DNA of 64,000 nt from NCBI GenBank assembly GCA_022749755.1, contig CM040452.1, positions 9,132,350 through 9,196,349 on the forward strand, read 5' to 3'. The number at the start of each line of letters is the position of its first letter. Position 1 is the stretch's first letter. The notes beneath the pieces were generated by a model. That model was not told the origin of the DNA, made no database searches, and worked only from the letters and a program-made list of their open reading frames with translations. Made by a program: the position numbers and the translations under genes. This document shows positions 34,564-47,344 of the stretch, one piece after another. The stretch is from Azadirachta indica. Lineage: Eukaryota > Streptophyta > Magnoliopsida > Sapindales > Meliaceae.

Positions 34564-37500
34564 GTGCTTAATTTCTTTAATATGCTAGCTAGCTTGTTAA
34601 TTGTTTAATTAGCTTTTTATGTTGGGTTTGTTTCGTATCATATCATGGTATTGATGATCACTAGTCTTCGTTTTGGAAAATAAATAAGAATTATTAGAAA
34701 CAACAGCTTTAAACAATTATTGTGACATCATTTATATATTGGTAAATCTAAGTATTTTCAATGATTATGATTGAGATTAAATCTAATATGATACCTTTAA
34801 AATGCAATCTCATTGAAAGTTTCTAAATCTAACGGTTTACATAATAAATAAAATACATGTATATATATATATATATATATGTATGTATATGTGTGTATAT
34901 ATATATATATTAAAAATTGTTATTAATATTAGTTTATTCAAATCAAATGCTTTGAAATTCTTGATAAAAAACTTCAAGCCTCTTAAAGCTTTTTTGTATA
35001 TGATAATTCACGAAATTAGTTAGATTGTCATGCCTATTTTTAGAAAGTACATATAAGTTTATTTTATGTGAAATTAATTTAAAATTGAAGGAAAAATACA
35101 AGCCAAATCGAGAATCCCATGAGATATTGTCCAACCATACCATCAGTACAATTTTATTATCCTTCTAAAACTTTTTTTACAAAATATATGTATAAGATTC
35201 CATCTAATAAAAAAATAATGCCTTAACCTAAGTAAATTATTATAAAATAAGTTGGATTTTATTTCTACATAGATTATGAACTAAATATCATAGAAGATTA
35301 TGAACTAAATATCATAGAAGTCGATAAACATGGATTTGGTAAGAGCAAAATTAGAGAAATTAATCAAAAATAAATTAACTAATTAACTTTTGGTATTTTG
35401 AAATATAGACTTTATTAAATCAAAAATTTATTGGAAGTCGAGAGTTGTGCAAGTTTGATACCCCTTTGCACAAATTTGCATTTTATTTCGGAAAAATCTA
35501 CCTAAATTGAGAGAAACCCTAAATTTACCGTGGGAATTCGAGCTGCTTTTTTAATGAAAAAGAAGGTGTAACTAGGTTTATTACTAGAAAGCTTTAAAAT
35601 AAAGACCTAAAGTTTTGAATGTGAATGTATCATTTTGAAATCATGTCATTGGAAATGTTAGATAAAAGTGGCCCTCTAGTTTATATTTTGGTTGTTATGT
35701 TTTTGAAATTAAATCAAGTCTTGTATAAAGACATTTTTACTAATAGAAAAATAATTAGCAAAATATAATTCTTTTATTTAAAATTAGCGAAAGTAGATCT
35801 TTAGTTTCTTGATTAAGTTACATACATAAGGTAAAAAAAATGATCTCAATTGACATAAAAACTAGAGAATGAGAAAATACTTTTTTATATACTTGACTAT
35901 CAAACATAGTTGACGCTAGGGCTTGCATAAATTCAAAAATTGGATAAAATGACTCATTGTTTATACCACTAAAAGCATATTTGGTATTGTATTGTATTTG
36001 TATTATATTAAAATAAATGGATTAATGTTAAACTCTTAATTTATGTGGCGTGCAACTTGGTTATTTCTCTTGCACTAAGTTGACAGGTTGTGAAAAAATG
36101 CTTAAGCAACAGATAGTCTCATAATTCTAATATAAAAGATCAGAGCAAATGTCATTGGGTGGTATTAAGCACCCGAAGATAGATTAGTGTTCTAGGAATA
36201 CTAAGTTGATAATTGGCATCATCAAATACACCTATCAAACTCATTGACATGGTACAAAACAGTATTGGTTAGTAGATAGCTTGTGCAATGGGTGTTGAAA
36301 ATAAGCAATATAGGTGAAGATAAATGCGAGTTATGAGTTAGAAGACTAAAGACAGAGGAGAACGAACTCAAAAAGGCCCTAAATAGTATGCACTTGCTAA
36401 GAATGATACAAAGGTGACTTGATCTTCATGAGATGTCAAGGAAAGATCATGTCTCCATAACTAGGTAAGACAGTCCCTTGAATCAAGTGAAGTGACACAC
36501 AAAATGCCTTTAAACTTACTAACTAGATTTGGTAAAATAAGTAGTGGTAGTGCCTTTATATATGTAACATGTGCTCTTAGCAACTAGAGATGTTGGTTGC
36601 TCCTCTTATGAATCTCTAGCACACGAGTGTCGTTGTAGCTTTTATTCTTTTCTTGAAGAGAAAGGTGAATTTTCTTCGTAATATTGGGTGCAACATGTTT
36701 CTCAATTGTACATAGAAAATTTGTTGAGCATAACCTCTACGAGTAGAAGTTTTGAGTTGTTGACTAAAGACATGTTTTTTTTTTTTTTTACTAAATTTTG
36801 AATATAATTGTTTAAATACTTAAAAGTCATTTATTTTTTTAATTTATATGCGAATATTTGTTAAAAACATCTGAATAAAATTAAATTAAAAAACTTGACT
36901 TAAATCTGAATGAGTAAACTTCTGAATAATTTAAATATTTTATTTGTTAATAATATTTTTAATATATTATTTAATATTTATATATTTCAGTATATTAGTT
37001 TATAATTTTTTAGTTTATATACGTCAACATATCAATTTTAAATTTTTTATTTTTACAAAACAAACAACTTAATATTTATATTTAAATATTCAAAGTGAAA
37101 AAAAAAAGAGCATATTAATTAGATTCAAATTTTGTTCAAATTCATATTTCAACCATGTTCAGATTTCAGACAGAAAAAATAAATACTATCTAAATATATT
37201 TAATGTAAGTGTAGAGTTGTTGTATAATAAAAAGTTACTTGTGATAATTAAATTGAATTATATTGTACTAAATTTAATATAGTAATATGTTGAGTTCGAT
37301 GGTATCTTTTTTTTTTAATAAAATTTATTGGAAATTTAAACAATAATAAGAATAATTTTTTCGTTTTAATAAATTATATAGAAAAGTAACCATCAAGATT
37401 CAAGTGATGTCATTTAAAAATTTTGGATTATGAGTTCTAATTCTACAACCAATAAGAATTCAACCAACAAGAAATTAAAAATTAGGAGTTTTAAAAGCAA

Positions 37501-38530
37501 GATGAAAATATTATTTTCACAAAACTTTTGGTCATTTATCATTTTCTTTAAAATGTTATTGAGATAAATTTATTTACACCTTAAAATTTATTTTGAAAAC
37601 TCTTTTTACTCACATGTTTTATTTATCTAACTGAGCATGGATATAAATATCTCTTTCAATCCAATTAATCAGTATGGATACCCTTTTTAATAAAAAAATA
37701 AAATAAAAAATTCAACCTAAATTTTTCTAATCTAAATTCTAATATTAAATTGGTTCGGTTTTTTTTTATATGTTTTATGATTTTTAATTTTGTTAGATTA
37801 TACAAAGAAAAATTAATGACCTCTTAATTTTATACATTTTCTTTCATAATTTTTAAACTTTTGAATATAGTTACTTTCAATAATTGAAATTATATCTTAT
37901 ATGTGTATAAATTTTAACGTATTTATTACACATTAATTATATATATTAGATTTAATTATAATTTAGCACTATATAAATAATGTAAGAAATTCCATCAACC
38001 TAATTATAAAGGATTATTTTATAAAAAACTTTTAAAAGTAAATTTAATTTTATAGATTTATTAGAATGAATTATGAAATAATTTTTTTAAAGTTTTTATT
38101 TAACACTTTCAATTAAAAAAACAATTATAATTTTTTAACAGTAATTCTAAACATGCCCTTAAATTCTTGTAAAATTTTAATTAAAATTTCATTTAAAAAA
38201 TATAACTAATTTCTTTTGACTATTTAAAGTCATCAAATTAAACCCAGTTTTTTTAGAGATTATAAAAAATTATTTACATAATATATTTTGTTAGATTGGA
38301 AAGGAAAATTACTTAAAACATGAGAAATTTTATAAGTTTATTATTTTTGAAAATCAAATGCCATAAGTTGTTTTTTTTTTTTTTTTAAAATAAATTTTTT
38401 CCTATATCTAGGTCGGAGGTCAATGACGATTTTATTGATGAAACCTTTGCAATCTAAGCATCTTATAGCATAGACATTATAATCCGAACAGTGTTTATAG
38501 GGGTGCATTTAGAAGAGTGGTGTATTTAGA
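34564..38530. other. Long AT-rich intergenic region
   Basis: About 4 kb without a convincing gene. It holds (TA)n runs near 34855-34910, a 25-bp tandem duplication at 35271-35320 ('GATTATGAACTAAATATCAT' twice), a block related to the array MITE (36790-36950) and many poly-A/T tracts. 36040-36750 is less AT-rich and could be an old retroelement leftover, but no protein motif was recognised. Confidence 0.4.
36790..36950. repeat. MITE-like block related to 7781-7968
   Basis: About 150 bp resembles the insertion in array unit 2, with several shared blocks in the same order. No clear terminal repeats. Confidence 0.4.
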
Positions 38531-38542
38531 ATGTTGGCAAGC

Positions 38543-38673
38543 AGCCCATCCCGGCCCAGCGCGGTGCGGAAAGCAGCAGCGTGAACGATTCGTTAGGGTT
38601 TATCAGTTCGTATCTCGCAGTCGTGTTATATAAGGCATTCTTAGCCGCTCAAGCGATTCTCTAGCTAGGGTTT
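38543..38673 (+). promoter_or_regulatory. RPL10A promoter: site II, telo-box and TATA elements
   Basis: Site II elements AGCCCA (38543-38548) and GGCCCA (38553-38558) are followed by a telo-box (TAGGGTTT, 38594-38601), TATATAA (38627-38633) and a second telo-box at 38666-38673, probably in the leader. Site II (TCP-bound) plus telo-box is the standard arrangement of plant ribosomal-protein promoters and ties expression to growth. Confidence 0.8.
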
Positions 38674-38689
38674 CTTCCTCGCCTATCTG

Positions 38690-38983
38690 GTAGGAGCTCT
38701 CTCTCTCTGTCTCTTCACCGTTGCAATAGCGTGCATTTCTACTTCTAATTTCAACTTCACGATCTTCTTCTAAATTTTTTCATTCGTAGATCTGTAACTC
38801 TTTGTTTGTTTCCGAGAAAACACAGGCGAATAGTCCTGGATCTTAACATTACTTCTTTCTATTTACTAAAGTATTTGAGTTTCCCCGTTCAAGCTTTTAT
38901 ATTTATGTTTAATATTAAATGTTATTTTAGTTTTTCTTTGAGTTTATATATTTGTCGCTGAACATTTTGTTTCCTCTTAACAG
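38690..38983 (+). other. Leader intron of RPL10A
   Basis: The donor CTG/GTAGGAG at 38690 and the acceptor AACAG at 38983 bracket a pyrimidine-rich intron in the 5' UTR. A 36-base leader exon carrying the ATG follows. Inferred from splice signals. Confidence 0.55.
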
Positions 38984-39019
38984 AAGAGAATTCTGTAGAG
39001 GGCTTCTAGTGCTTCAGCC

Positions 39020-41105
39020 ATGAGGTGTGTTAAATCTTGATTTGCTTTATTTATGGATTGGTTTTTTTTTTCCTGTCGTATATAATTGTATTTCGTTTAT
39101 ATATTTCGTTGTATAAATATTGTGGTATTATTGTCACATTTATTTGTTGTTGCTGGTCCGTGATGTTAAGTTGTGCAATTCGATTTCATATATTTTGATC
39201 CCGAGCTGGACGAAAGAATGATTAGTCATATTATTAATAGATGCGGCATATATGTCTGCGTTTTTCAATAATAGTTTTCTTTTGCCTATGGTTTTCACAA
39301 ATGTCAATTGACTATCCCATTTTGTTACGTGGGTATTTCAAGTTAGTGTTGGTCATAACTGATTAGCAAACCAACCCAGCAGTTAATTCTTGGATACTTG
39401 AGTTCTGTAAAACAACTCTCTATGGTTGGTATCACTTTTGCAGTTCATTAGTTTTCTTCTTTCTTGCTTTTGTCAGTTATCATTGCAAGTCATTTCTGTT
39501 TTCTTTCTCTTGGATGTAAGATTATCTTATTGCATTGTATTTGAATTAGACAAGTACTGTTAACTGGTTGGTGTCTTTTTATGTCATTTTGTTTTATAAT
39601 CAAAGTGATTTTTGTGTTTTGTTCTGTCCTCTAAATGACTTTAAAATATGTTGTACTGCAGTAAGCTTCAGAGTGATGCACTGAGAGAAGCAATCTCAAA
39701 TATTGTGCAATACTCCAAGGAGACAAAGAAAAGGAGCTTCACTGAGACCATTGAACTCCAGATTGGTCTGAAAAACTATGATCCACAGAAGGATAAGCGT
39801 TTCAGTGGATCTGTCAAGTTGCCCCATATTCCTCGCCCCAAGATGAAGGTCTGCATGCTTGGTGATGCTCAACACGTTGAAGAGGTAATTATTCCGTTGT
39901 ATTAAGTCCACATCAAAAAGCAAACTTAAATCTATTTCATGTCCTCTGTGATAACAGCACTTTTTAGTTTCTATAGTTTTACCAATTGGCTTGAATTCTC
40001 TTTTTAACATCTTTAAATGATTATGTTAATGCTGCAGTGGTTTTGTTTCGATTTGTTGTTTCCATGTATTATTTCTGTTAAGAACTCTAACCACTCTGCT
40101 ATGGACACTTTTCTTATTGAGAAGCACTTGATGAAAGATTTTGCATGTAAATGTTTGCTCTTGAGTCTTGCATTGATATAATTTGTTTAAATTTGTTCTT
40201 ACAGGCAGAGAAGATTGGTTTGGACTACATGGATGTTGAGGCATTGAAGAAATTGAATAAGAACAAAAAATTGGTGAAGAAACTTGCCAAGAAATACCAT
40301 GCCTTTTTGGCATCAGAATCTGTCATCAAGCAGATTCCTCGATTGTTGGGCCCTGGTCTCAACAAGGCAGGCAAGTATACTGTAAACCTGAAGCGGATTA
40401 TAAGTGTTGTATATTATCACATTTTCTTGCATCATAACTGTTGTATTCTGTCGTGTTTTTCTCTTGCCTGACTTGGATTATGTCTCAATGCAGGGAAGTT
40501 CCCTACCCTTGTCACTCACCAGGAATCCCTGGAGTCTAAAGTCAATGAAACAAAAGCAACAGTGAAGTTCCAATTGAAGAAGGTTCTTTGCATGGGTGTT
40601 GCTGTTGGAAACTTGGATATGGAGGAGAAGCAAATCTTCCAGAACGTTCAAATGAGTGTTAATTTCCTCGTTTCATTGTTGAAGAAGAACTGGCAAAATG
40701 TAAGTTTCCAAGCTCTATTTTGATTTTCACGTAAAGCTTCTACTTTTTTTTGGCCATAGTTCAAATAGAATTGTAATTCTACAGTGTTTATACTCTAGTA
40801 AGTGAACATTTTTGTTCTATAGAGCTCTGTACTTTGCTTGTTTGTCTTTTGATTACAATATGAGTTCTTTCACGGCTTATCTCTTTTTACTCCTGCAGTT
40901 ACTGGTTCTCTTGATCTTTTTCCTAATGTTTAATAATCCCTTTTTGGTCTGTCAGTTTTTTTCTCATTTGTGCTTGGATTTTGTGAGTAATGTTAGTTAA
41001 GCAAGGTGAATCTCTAATCATTCATTTTGTGTTTTTGTTGGCTATTATCAGGTGAGGTGCCTCTACTTGAAGAGTACTATGGGTCCATCAAACCGCATCT
41101 TCTAA
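39020..41105 (+). CDS. RPL10A: 60S ribosomal protein L10a (uL1)
   Basis: Exons: 39020-39024, 39662-39884, 40205-40370, 40494-40699, 41052-41105; 654 bp, 217 aa. The protein reads [66 protein letters not shown] and ends [11 protein letters not shown], full length for eukaryotic L10a. It forms the L1 stalk of the large ribosomal subunit, which moves with deacylated tRNA at the E site. Only ATGAG sits in the first coding exon, a common plant ribosomal-gene layout. The intron after 40370 starts with GC (CAG/GCAAGT) and ends AG; GT alternatives break the conserved NKAGKFPT frame. Confidence 0.96.
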
Positions 41106-41814
41106 GTTTTATTTTTGCTTGTTGATTATGTTGGAAGGAGAGTTGTGTAGGTTAAATTTTAGTGTGATACCCAAAATTTCTCTGAATGGTCACACAGTTT
41201 GCATCGTTACCATTTTGTTTTTCTTGACTTTGAATGCGTAGTAATTCTTATAATATGCTGAGACTTTATGAAGTTTTGAAATTGAATTTAATCTGCCGTT
41301 GCTTTATGTTAAAATTTAGTATATAAGCATACGATGGTACGAGCATTTTGATTCAAATTGCTTGATAGAAAAATTGAGGTAGTGGAATACAGAGGACAGA
41401 ACATGCTTGATATGATGATACATGGCCAACAGTTCATGTTAGGTTGGTAGCAAGTTTTAAAAAATTATAATATTTTGTAAATAACTGTAGCTCGTGGTTT
41501 TGAATAATATCTTTTATCATAAATTAATTTTCTTTACTTTGAAAGATAAATTTATTGATTTAATTTTGTAATAATACACTTTTAATATAAGACTTTGGAA
41601 CAGTAAGTCAAATACCATGCGATTATCGGACATTATAAAGATATAGTTTAAGAAGAACCATTGTAATTTTATAATCTTCATTACCCACGTTTATCAGAAT
41701 TTTTAGCGTGTGATGAATGGTTCTCTCCATCAAAGAGAGCCAACCAAACTCTGAAAAACTAACCTTTAAATTTGACGATCTACAACTTGAGATCTATAAA
41801 TTGTTTCCAACCAA
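41106..41814. other. RPL10A 3' region
   Basis: Probable 3' UTR for about the first 250 bases, then AT-rich DNA leading into a copia remnant. No gene seen. Confidence 0.5.
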
Positions 41815-42370
41815 GTGCAAACTCTAGAAGTCTTTATTTATCTCAAGCCAAATATACACTCAACCTATTTCAAAAAGCAAGAATGTTAGACTGCTCTCCA
41901 ATTGCGAAATCACTGACAAATAAAGACAAATACACTCCTAGTAATGATCCTATTAATATCACTGCATATAGAAGCTTAATCGGTGCACTCTAGTACGCAG
42001 CATTCACTATCACTTATGCAGTAAATTAGGTTTTCAATAATTCAACATTCCTTATACAAAGATGAAGATTGTCAAGTGCATTATGAGGTTATGTTAAAAG
42101 TACATTAAACTATAGCCTTTGATATCTATCAAGAAGGTCTATTTCTCTTTATGGTTTTAGTGATGCGGATTGGACTAGTTGTCCTATAACAAGATGAAGC
42201 ACAATGGGTTTTCTACCTTTTCCCTGGTGCCAATTGCATATCATAAAGTTCTAACAGGCAACCTACTGTCACTCGATCAAATTTTGAAGTTGAATATAAA
42301 GCTATGGTAGCCACCAAGTCGAATATAAATCTAAGCTTCCTTGCATCTTTGCCTAACTAAGCTCTCTCCA
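41815..42370 (+). pseudogene. Ty1/copia reverse transcriptase-RNase H remnant
   Basis: Reading + across several stops and shifts: SLYLSQAKYTLNLFQKARML, then AYRSLIGAL, stop, YAAFTITYAVN, and further on GFSDADWTSCPITR, MGFLPFPGANCIS and NRQPTVTRSNFEVEYKAM. These are the end of the copia reverse transcriptase and the RNase H domain of a gag-pol polyprotein. No LTRs were recognised. Heavily decayed. Confidence 0.8.
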
Positions 42371-43223
42371 ACTGCCCAAGGAAAAAATCATCATTATTCC
42401 ACTAATACTTTTGTAAATAAGTTTGGAATATCATCATAGAACTCCTTTTCCTTTTTGAAAACTTTCATTCCATAAGTTGATAAGTGTTTTAAACCCTTTC
42501 TGCAGTAGCTTTGATAAAAGTTTCCTTCCTCAATTATGTTATACACCTCTCTTTTAATCGTACAAGAAATTCTTGAATAGAAACTGCATCAAGATTGGTA
42601 AGCTTTTGATTTCATGTTTGTTATCCTGCCTCCTCTTGGATTATAAATCTGTCGAGAGTTGGGGATGGTGAGTCCTTTGTAGAAATCTGCGTTCACATTA
42701 GGCAAAATTGTCCTTTAATTTAAAGGAAATTTACCCTAACACAACTACGGAAATTTGAACCCCTTGGAGAAGGAAGGCAAACACCTTACCACCAGCCCAT
42801 TAATGAGTAAGGTTCGCAAAAAAGTCTAAGATAGACTCGGATAAAATCCGAAATTTAGGATATGAGTAAACCTGACCCTAAATGCGTCTGGGGTTGGGTT
42901 CAGACTTTTATTTTAAAACCTACTATCAACGAAACTTGAGATAGGGTAAAATCCGAATTAACTCAATTTATAGATCAAGCTCTTTTTCGAATTAGGTCAA
43001 AGCTGATCCAAAAAATATAAACTTCAATTCGATTTTAAATAAATTTATCAGGGCTCGGACCAAATTTTTATAAATTATGTCTGAATACGAAATTATGCCA
43101 ATCCTAAATTCTGAGTTTTATATGCTCAAATGTAAAACCCAAGCTTGGATTGGGTTGAATCAAGGTTTAATTCTAATAACATAAAATACAGGCATAGTCA
43201 AGCTTGGGTTTAAATAAATTTAT
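42371..43223. other. Intergenic between retroelement remnants
   Basis: No gene. 42840-43180 contains repeated 'AAATCCGAA', 'GGGTTGGGTTCAGAC' and 'GGATTGGGTTGAATC' phrases that look like a low-complexity, decayed MITE. Confidence 0.35.
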
Positions 43224-43625
43224 CTAAATCAAGGCACAACTTGAACAACATAAAACCCAAATTTTGCTAATCATACTAGTAGATGGCTTAATATGCTGCC
43301 CGGTGTTTGAACTGAATAAAATATGTGATTTTTCAAAGTTGAATTCCGATGCCTTGGCATAGCAATCTAAAGTGAATTTTGAGTGAAGATAACCATTTAC
43401 TAAAACTGTTGAGGATACCATTCTATCATTTGCAAACAAAAGATGTTAGATAGTTACCATGAATATATGATATTTCTTTCTATCTTCGACTTCTTGCAAT
43501 GAAGTTGAGAGAGCTTCTACATATATTATGAATTACATATGGAGATAACAAGCACCCTTTTCTTAGCCCTCCTTGGGGATGAATGGCGCCTTTACCTTCA
43601 CCATTAGTGAGATATATAGAAAATG
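43224..43625 (-). pseudogene. LINE (non-LTR) reverse transcriptase remnant
   Basis: Read on -, IHPQGGLRKGCLLSPYVI (about 43595-43545) matches the plant LINE block RGLRQGxPLSPYLF. FANDRMVSSTVLVNG corresponds to the FADD catalytic box (second Asp lost) and KASEFNFEKSHILFSSNT to the following SGQxxNxxKS motif. Stops interrupt it. Only this part of the polymerase is preserved. Confidence 0.75.
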
Positions 43626-44996
43626 TTGATGATGTAATAATGTATTTCATTTAATAAACAAAGTGTTTATAATTTTATTATTGATTGAAATAGTTTAATG
43701 AAAAGTAGTCAATATAGAAATTACGATTGCTTTTTCATTTTTTTTAGATTCATTACTGATTAGCTCAATATTATGAATCAATTGTCTCCTGTAGAAAATT
43801 ATTTATTTATTTATTTATTATTATTATTATTTTTATGTTCACAAACCCTAGACCCACCCCACCCCATCCAAAATTGAAATTAAAGAAATTATCCCTGCTA
43901 TTTTTATAGGAAGAGGTTCGAGACAAATATTTGTTTTTGATAATTTATTTTACTTGAGTATATTCTAAATTTTTTCTCAAATAATTATTAAGTTGTTATA
44001 AATTTCGTATGTTTTGAGGAATAGTTAGTAGATATTATCCACTGACACATATCCCGTTATAATTTTGTTTTCTCCTATAGAAAATTCAATCAACACCTAA
44101 GTAAATTATTCATGAAAACTTAAGAGTATTTAAAATAATGTTACAAATGCTAATTTTTATTAAAAAATATTGTACTCAAATTAATGTAGCATCACAATAT
44201 TAATTGATGAATATATCATTATTATTCCTATTCATAATTTGGCTAAAGCGTTTTAATAACTAAAAGAAAACAAGAAATGACTAAAGATTAGAATTAGAGT
44301 TTTAAAAACGTTAACTTTAAAATTAAATTATGTAGTAACAAATTTTATTTGATGAAAAATAATTAAAAAATATATTTAAAAGATTTTAGATGGGTGTTAA
44401 CTCTTTTTATAATTAAAATAATGTATGACTTGTTATAAAAATATATGCACCAATATCAAAATCAGTCAAACTTACATAATAATTAAAAGAAGTAATTACA
44501 TCAAGTAAAATATAAAATCCGATGTTATTAGAAAATTTACATCCAATTTACAAAAACTAACGTTAATTATTTCATGTAACTTGAAAGGCAAGAATATACG
44601 GACCACTAAAATGCAGTGTTGACATCTATTATTGCATTCATCACTTTCTAAAACAAAAAGTAATTGGAATTGCGGCGTTAAGCCGCCCTTCTTTATTATA
44701 ATATATGAAAAATGGCTTCAAGAAGAACATTAAAGACCAATTAATTATATATGTTATATAGCCAATGGTGTGACCTAAGAGGCGTTTACCACTTTCAATT
44801 TGGCTTTCCCATTTTTGTATTTTTGTTATTATAAATTGTTTGTTTGGTCTCTCTTGTATACCCCCAAGGGACAAATGCTCACAAATTACTAACAATTATT
44901 AAATTAATTTTTAGGTCAAACAGCCCAACATGCCTCTTTCTTCTTTTATTTCTCTTTAGTTACAAATATTATTGAATAAAATAGAGTTATTTTCGA

Positions 44997-45119
44997 CCCT
45001 ACCTCTCCATTTATTGACATTATTCTGTACCTAATTTTATTGAAAATCATAAACAAACCCTAACTCTCAATTTATTGATACCATTGTATACATAATTTTA
45101 TTGAAATTCATCAAACAAA
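44997..45119. repeat. Two-copy 62-bp tandem repeat
   Basis: 44997-45057 and 45058-45119 both start CCCTA and share 'CATTTATTGA', 'TAATTTTATTGAAA' and 'AAACAAA' blocks. Confidence 0.75.
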
Positions 45120-46201
45120 CCCTACGACATTGAGTTTTACTCTAACAATAGGGTGATTTTAATTCAAATTATATAATTCCTCTTGTATAATTTTAAAATA
45201 TTTTATTAATTGAACTAATTAGTACTAACAAAGCACTTCATCCGTTTCGTTTTATTTATACTTGACATTTTTATCTATTTTTTAACTTAATATTTTATAT
45301 TGTTTTGTAATTATAATTTTTTAAAATTTATTTTCTTAAAATTGTTATGTTGAAGTTATGTCAAACAAGACACCAAAAATCTATTCGACTACAAAAAAAG
45401 AATTTAAAAATATTTAGTAAACAAACTCTGCATGCTCTCGTGTGTTTTTTTTTTACTAATATTTGATATCTTAATACTTTTATTGCAGTATTAAAATCAT
45501 GATATTTTAATTTCAAATATACTTTTAAAAGAAATCCAAGCAGCTAAAATTTCATTAGTTATATTCTTCAAAATTTTTGTTCAACTTTTTAGATTACGTG
45601 CAATTATGATGGTAGTAAATATTTAGAAAAAAAATTATAAATAATAATTTTCTTTTCAACAATACTGCAAGTTTAAAGTATTCCAATTCATACAAGAAAT
45701 GTCTCTGATAATTACTTAATTATATAATATATACAAAATGGTAATGTTATTTGTTGTAAATTTACCATATTGTCCAAAATTTGAACTAGAATTTACAAAA
45801 ATGACATTTGTTGGTGGTTTTAAAAAGCGGAAAAGTCTAAAAACCCATGGGCGGCAGTAGGGTTGGTTTAAGCTCGTGAAACCTTTTTAGGTTATTTATT
45901 TAATGACAACAACAAATAGGTCCCTAATTTCAAGCAAAATAATAAAGAAAAAAATATTTTATTTTTATAACAAAGAAGTCCACGGTAATTGTTAGGTGGA
46001 AGAGTAAATTGAACTATATCCGCTGGTCTGGTCCCAAAAATTTAGTCTCATGCTGTCATGCATCGTTTATGTCAAGTTCATGCTGTACTGTCATCTAGCC
46101 TTTTGGTGGACGGTAAAATAGCGCAAACTATCTCTTGAAGGTAGTGTTCCCCATCTTGTTACAGGGCTTCCCTACCTTATTCTAGTGCAAGCAAATATCC
46201 T

Positions 46202-46460
46202 TTAAATTGAAGATAAATATTGCACTATGTGTAGACATTTGGAATATAATATAAATGTTACATTTAAACTCTAAAATATCACACACTACATGTTCTTTAT
46301 TGTGAGTAAATATTATTCAAATTTGAAGGTAAATATTACACTAAATGTGTATAGATATCTGAGATGTAGTATAATTATTATATCTAAACTCTAAAACATC
46401 GCATAACATATGTATAAATATTTGCGATGTATCATAAATATATATATATTTAAACTCTCA
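46202..46460. repeat. Diverged tandem repeat, about 116-bp unit
   Basis: Two copies and a partial third share 'AAATATTxCACTA', 'GTGTAxAxAT', 'ATGTTA...TAAACTCTAAAA.ATC' in order (46202, 46318, about 46410). Confidence 0.65.
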
Positions 46461-47344
46461 ATAAAAATATGATATATATATATGTATATATCATTAGATT
46501 ATAATATAATATTATAAAAAAAGTTCATGCTGTACTAAAAATTTTAAATATTTGTTCAAATAGGGTCCATAAGCATATTTAATTCATGTCGTATATTGTT
46601 ATAAGTTTTGGATCATATTTTTTCAATTATTTTAAATCTTTTTATTAATATAAATTACTTAAAATCATTGAATTTGGTTTATATATAATTTCTTAGTATG
46701 AATATTATTAATTTTTAAAAAAATTAAAGTTTTTTAATTAATCATCTGTGTTTCCATTTTGCATTGCATACCAATAATCATATTTCGTATTTTAAAATGT
46801 GAGTTTAACACAAATTTATTTTATATTTTTTTATCGTATTAGTTCATTTCTTTACAATTATTTTGGTAGACAAATTTCTAATATTTTAATTTAAAGAAAT
46901 AATATAAAATTTTTAAAATAAAATAAAGGTATTTTAAATAATTTCATTTTTTTAAAAAATAGAAAAACTTTACTATCAAAAACCTAAAATTTAAACTTTT
47001 TTTATTAGAAGTAGAACAGTTTTTTTAATTTTTAAAAATTTTTCTCCACTGTCAACTATGTCAATCAAACGACATCAAAAAAACTTAAAAAAAAACTTTG
47101 ATCATTAAAAATACTCTTTTAACTAATAAAAAAACAAATCAAACATGCACATATTATGTCAATATGGCTTATTGCCTCTTGTGCAAGTACTAAAGTACTA
47201 AAATAGAAATAAGAAAAGGCCAAAAATATGAACCTATTTGTCAAACATATTAAAGTATATATCTTTATTTGTTGTTTTACTAAATATTAGGGACCTATAT
47301 TTTGTTATTTCTTTTATTTAATTATTTAATTTCTCTTTAAATAG

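Larger units (their letters stand above)
43626..47340. other. AT-rich intergenic region with minor tandem repeats
   Basis: No gene seen. Two short tandem duplications (separate entries), and many homopolymer and (ATT)n tracts (for example 43801-43832). Confidence 0.45.

Noticed and set aside
46202..46460. CRISPR-like spaced repeats
   Set aside because: Only two to three diverged copies, no constant-length spacers, and the genome is eukaryotic. It is an ordinary tandem duplication.
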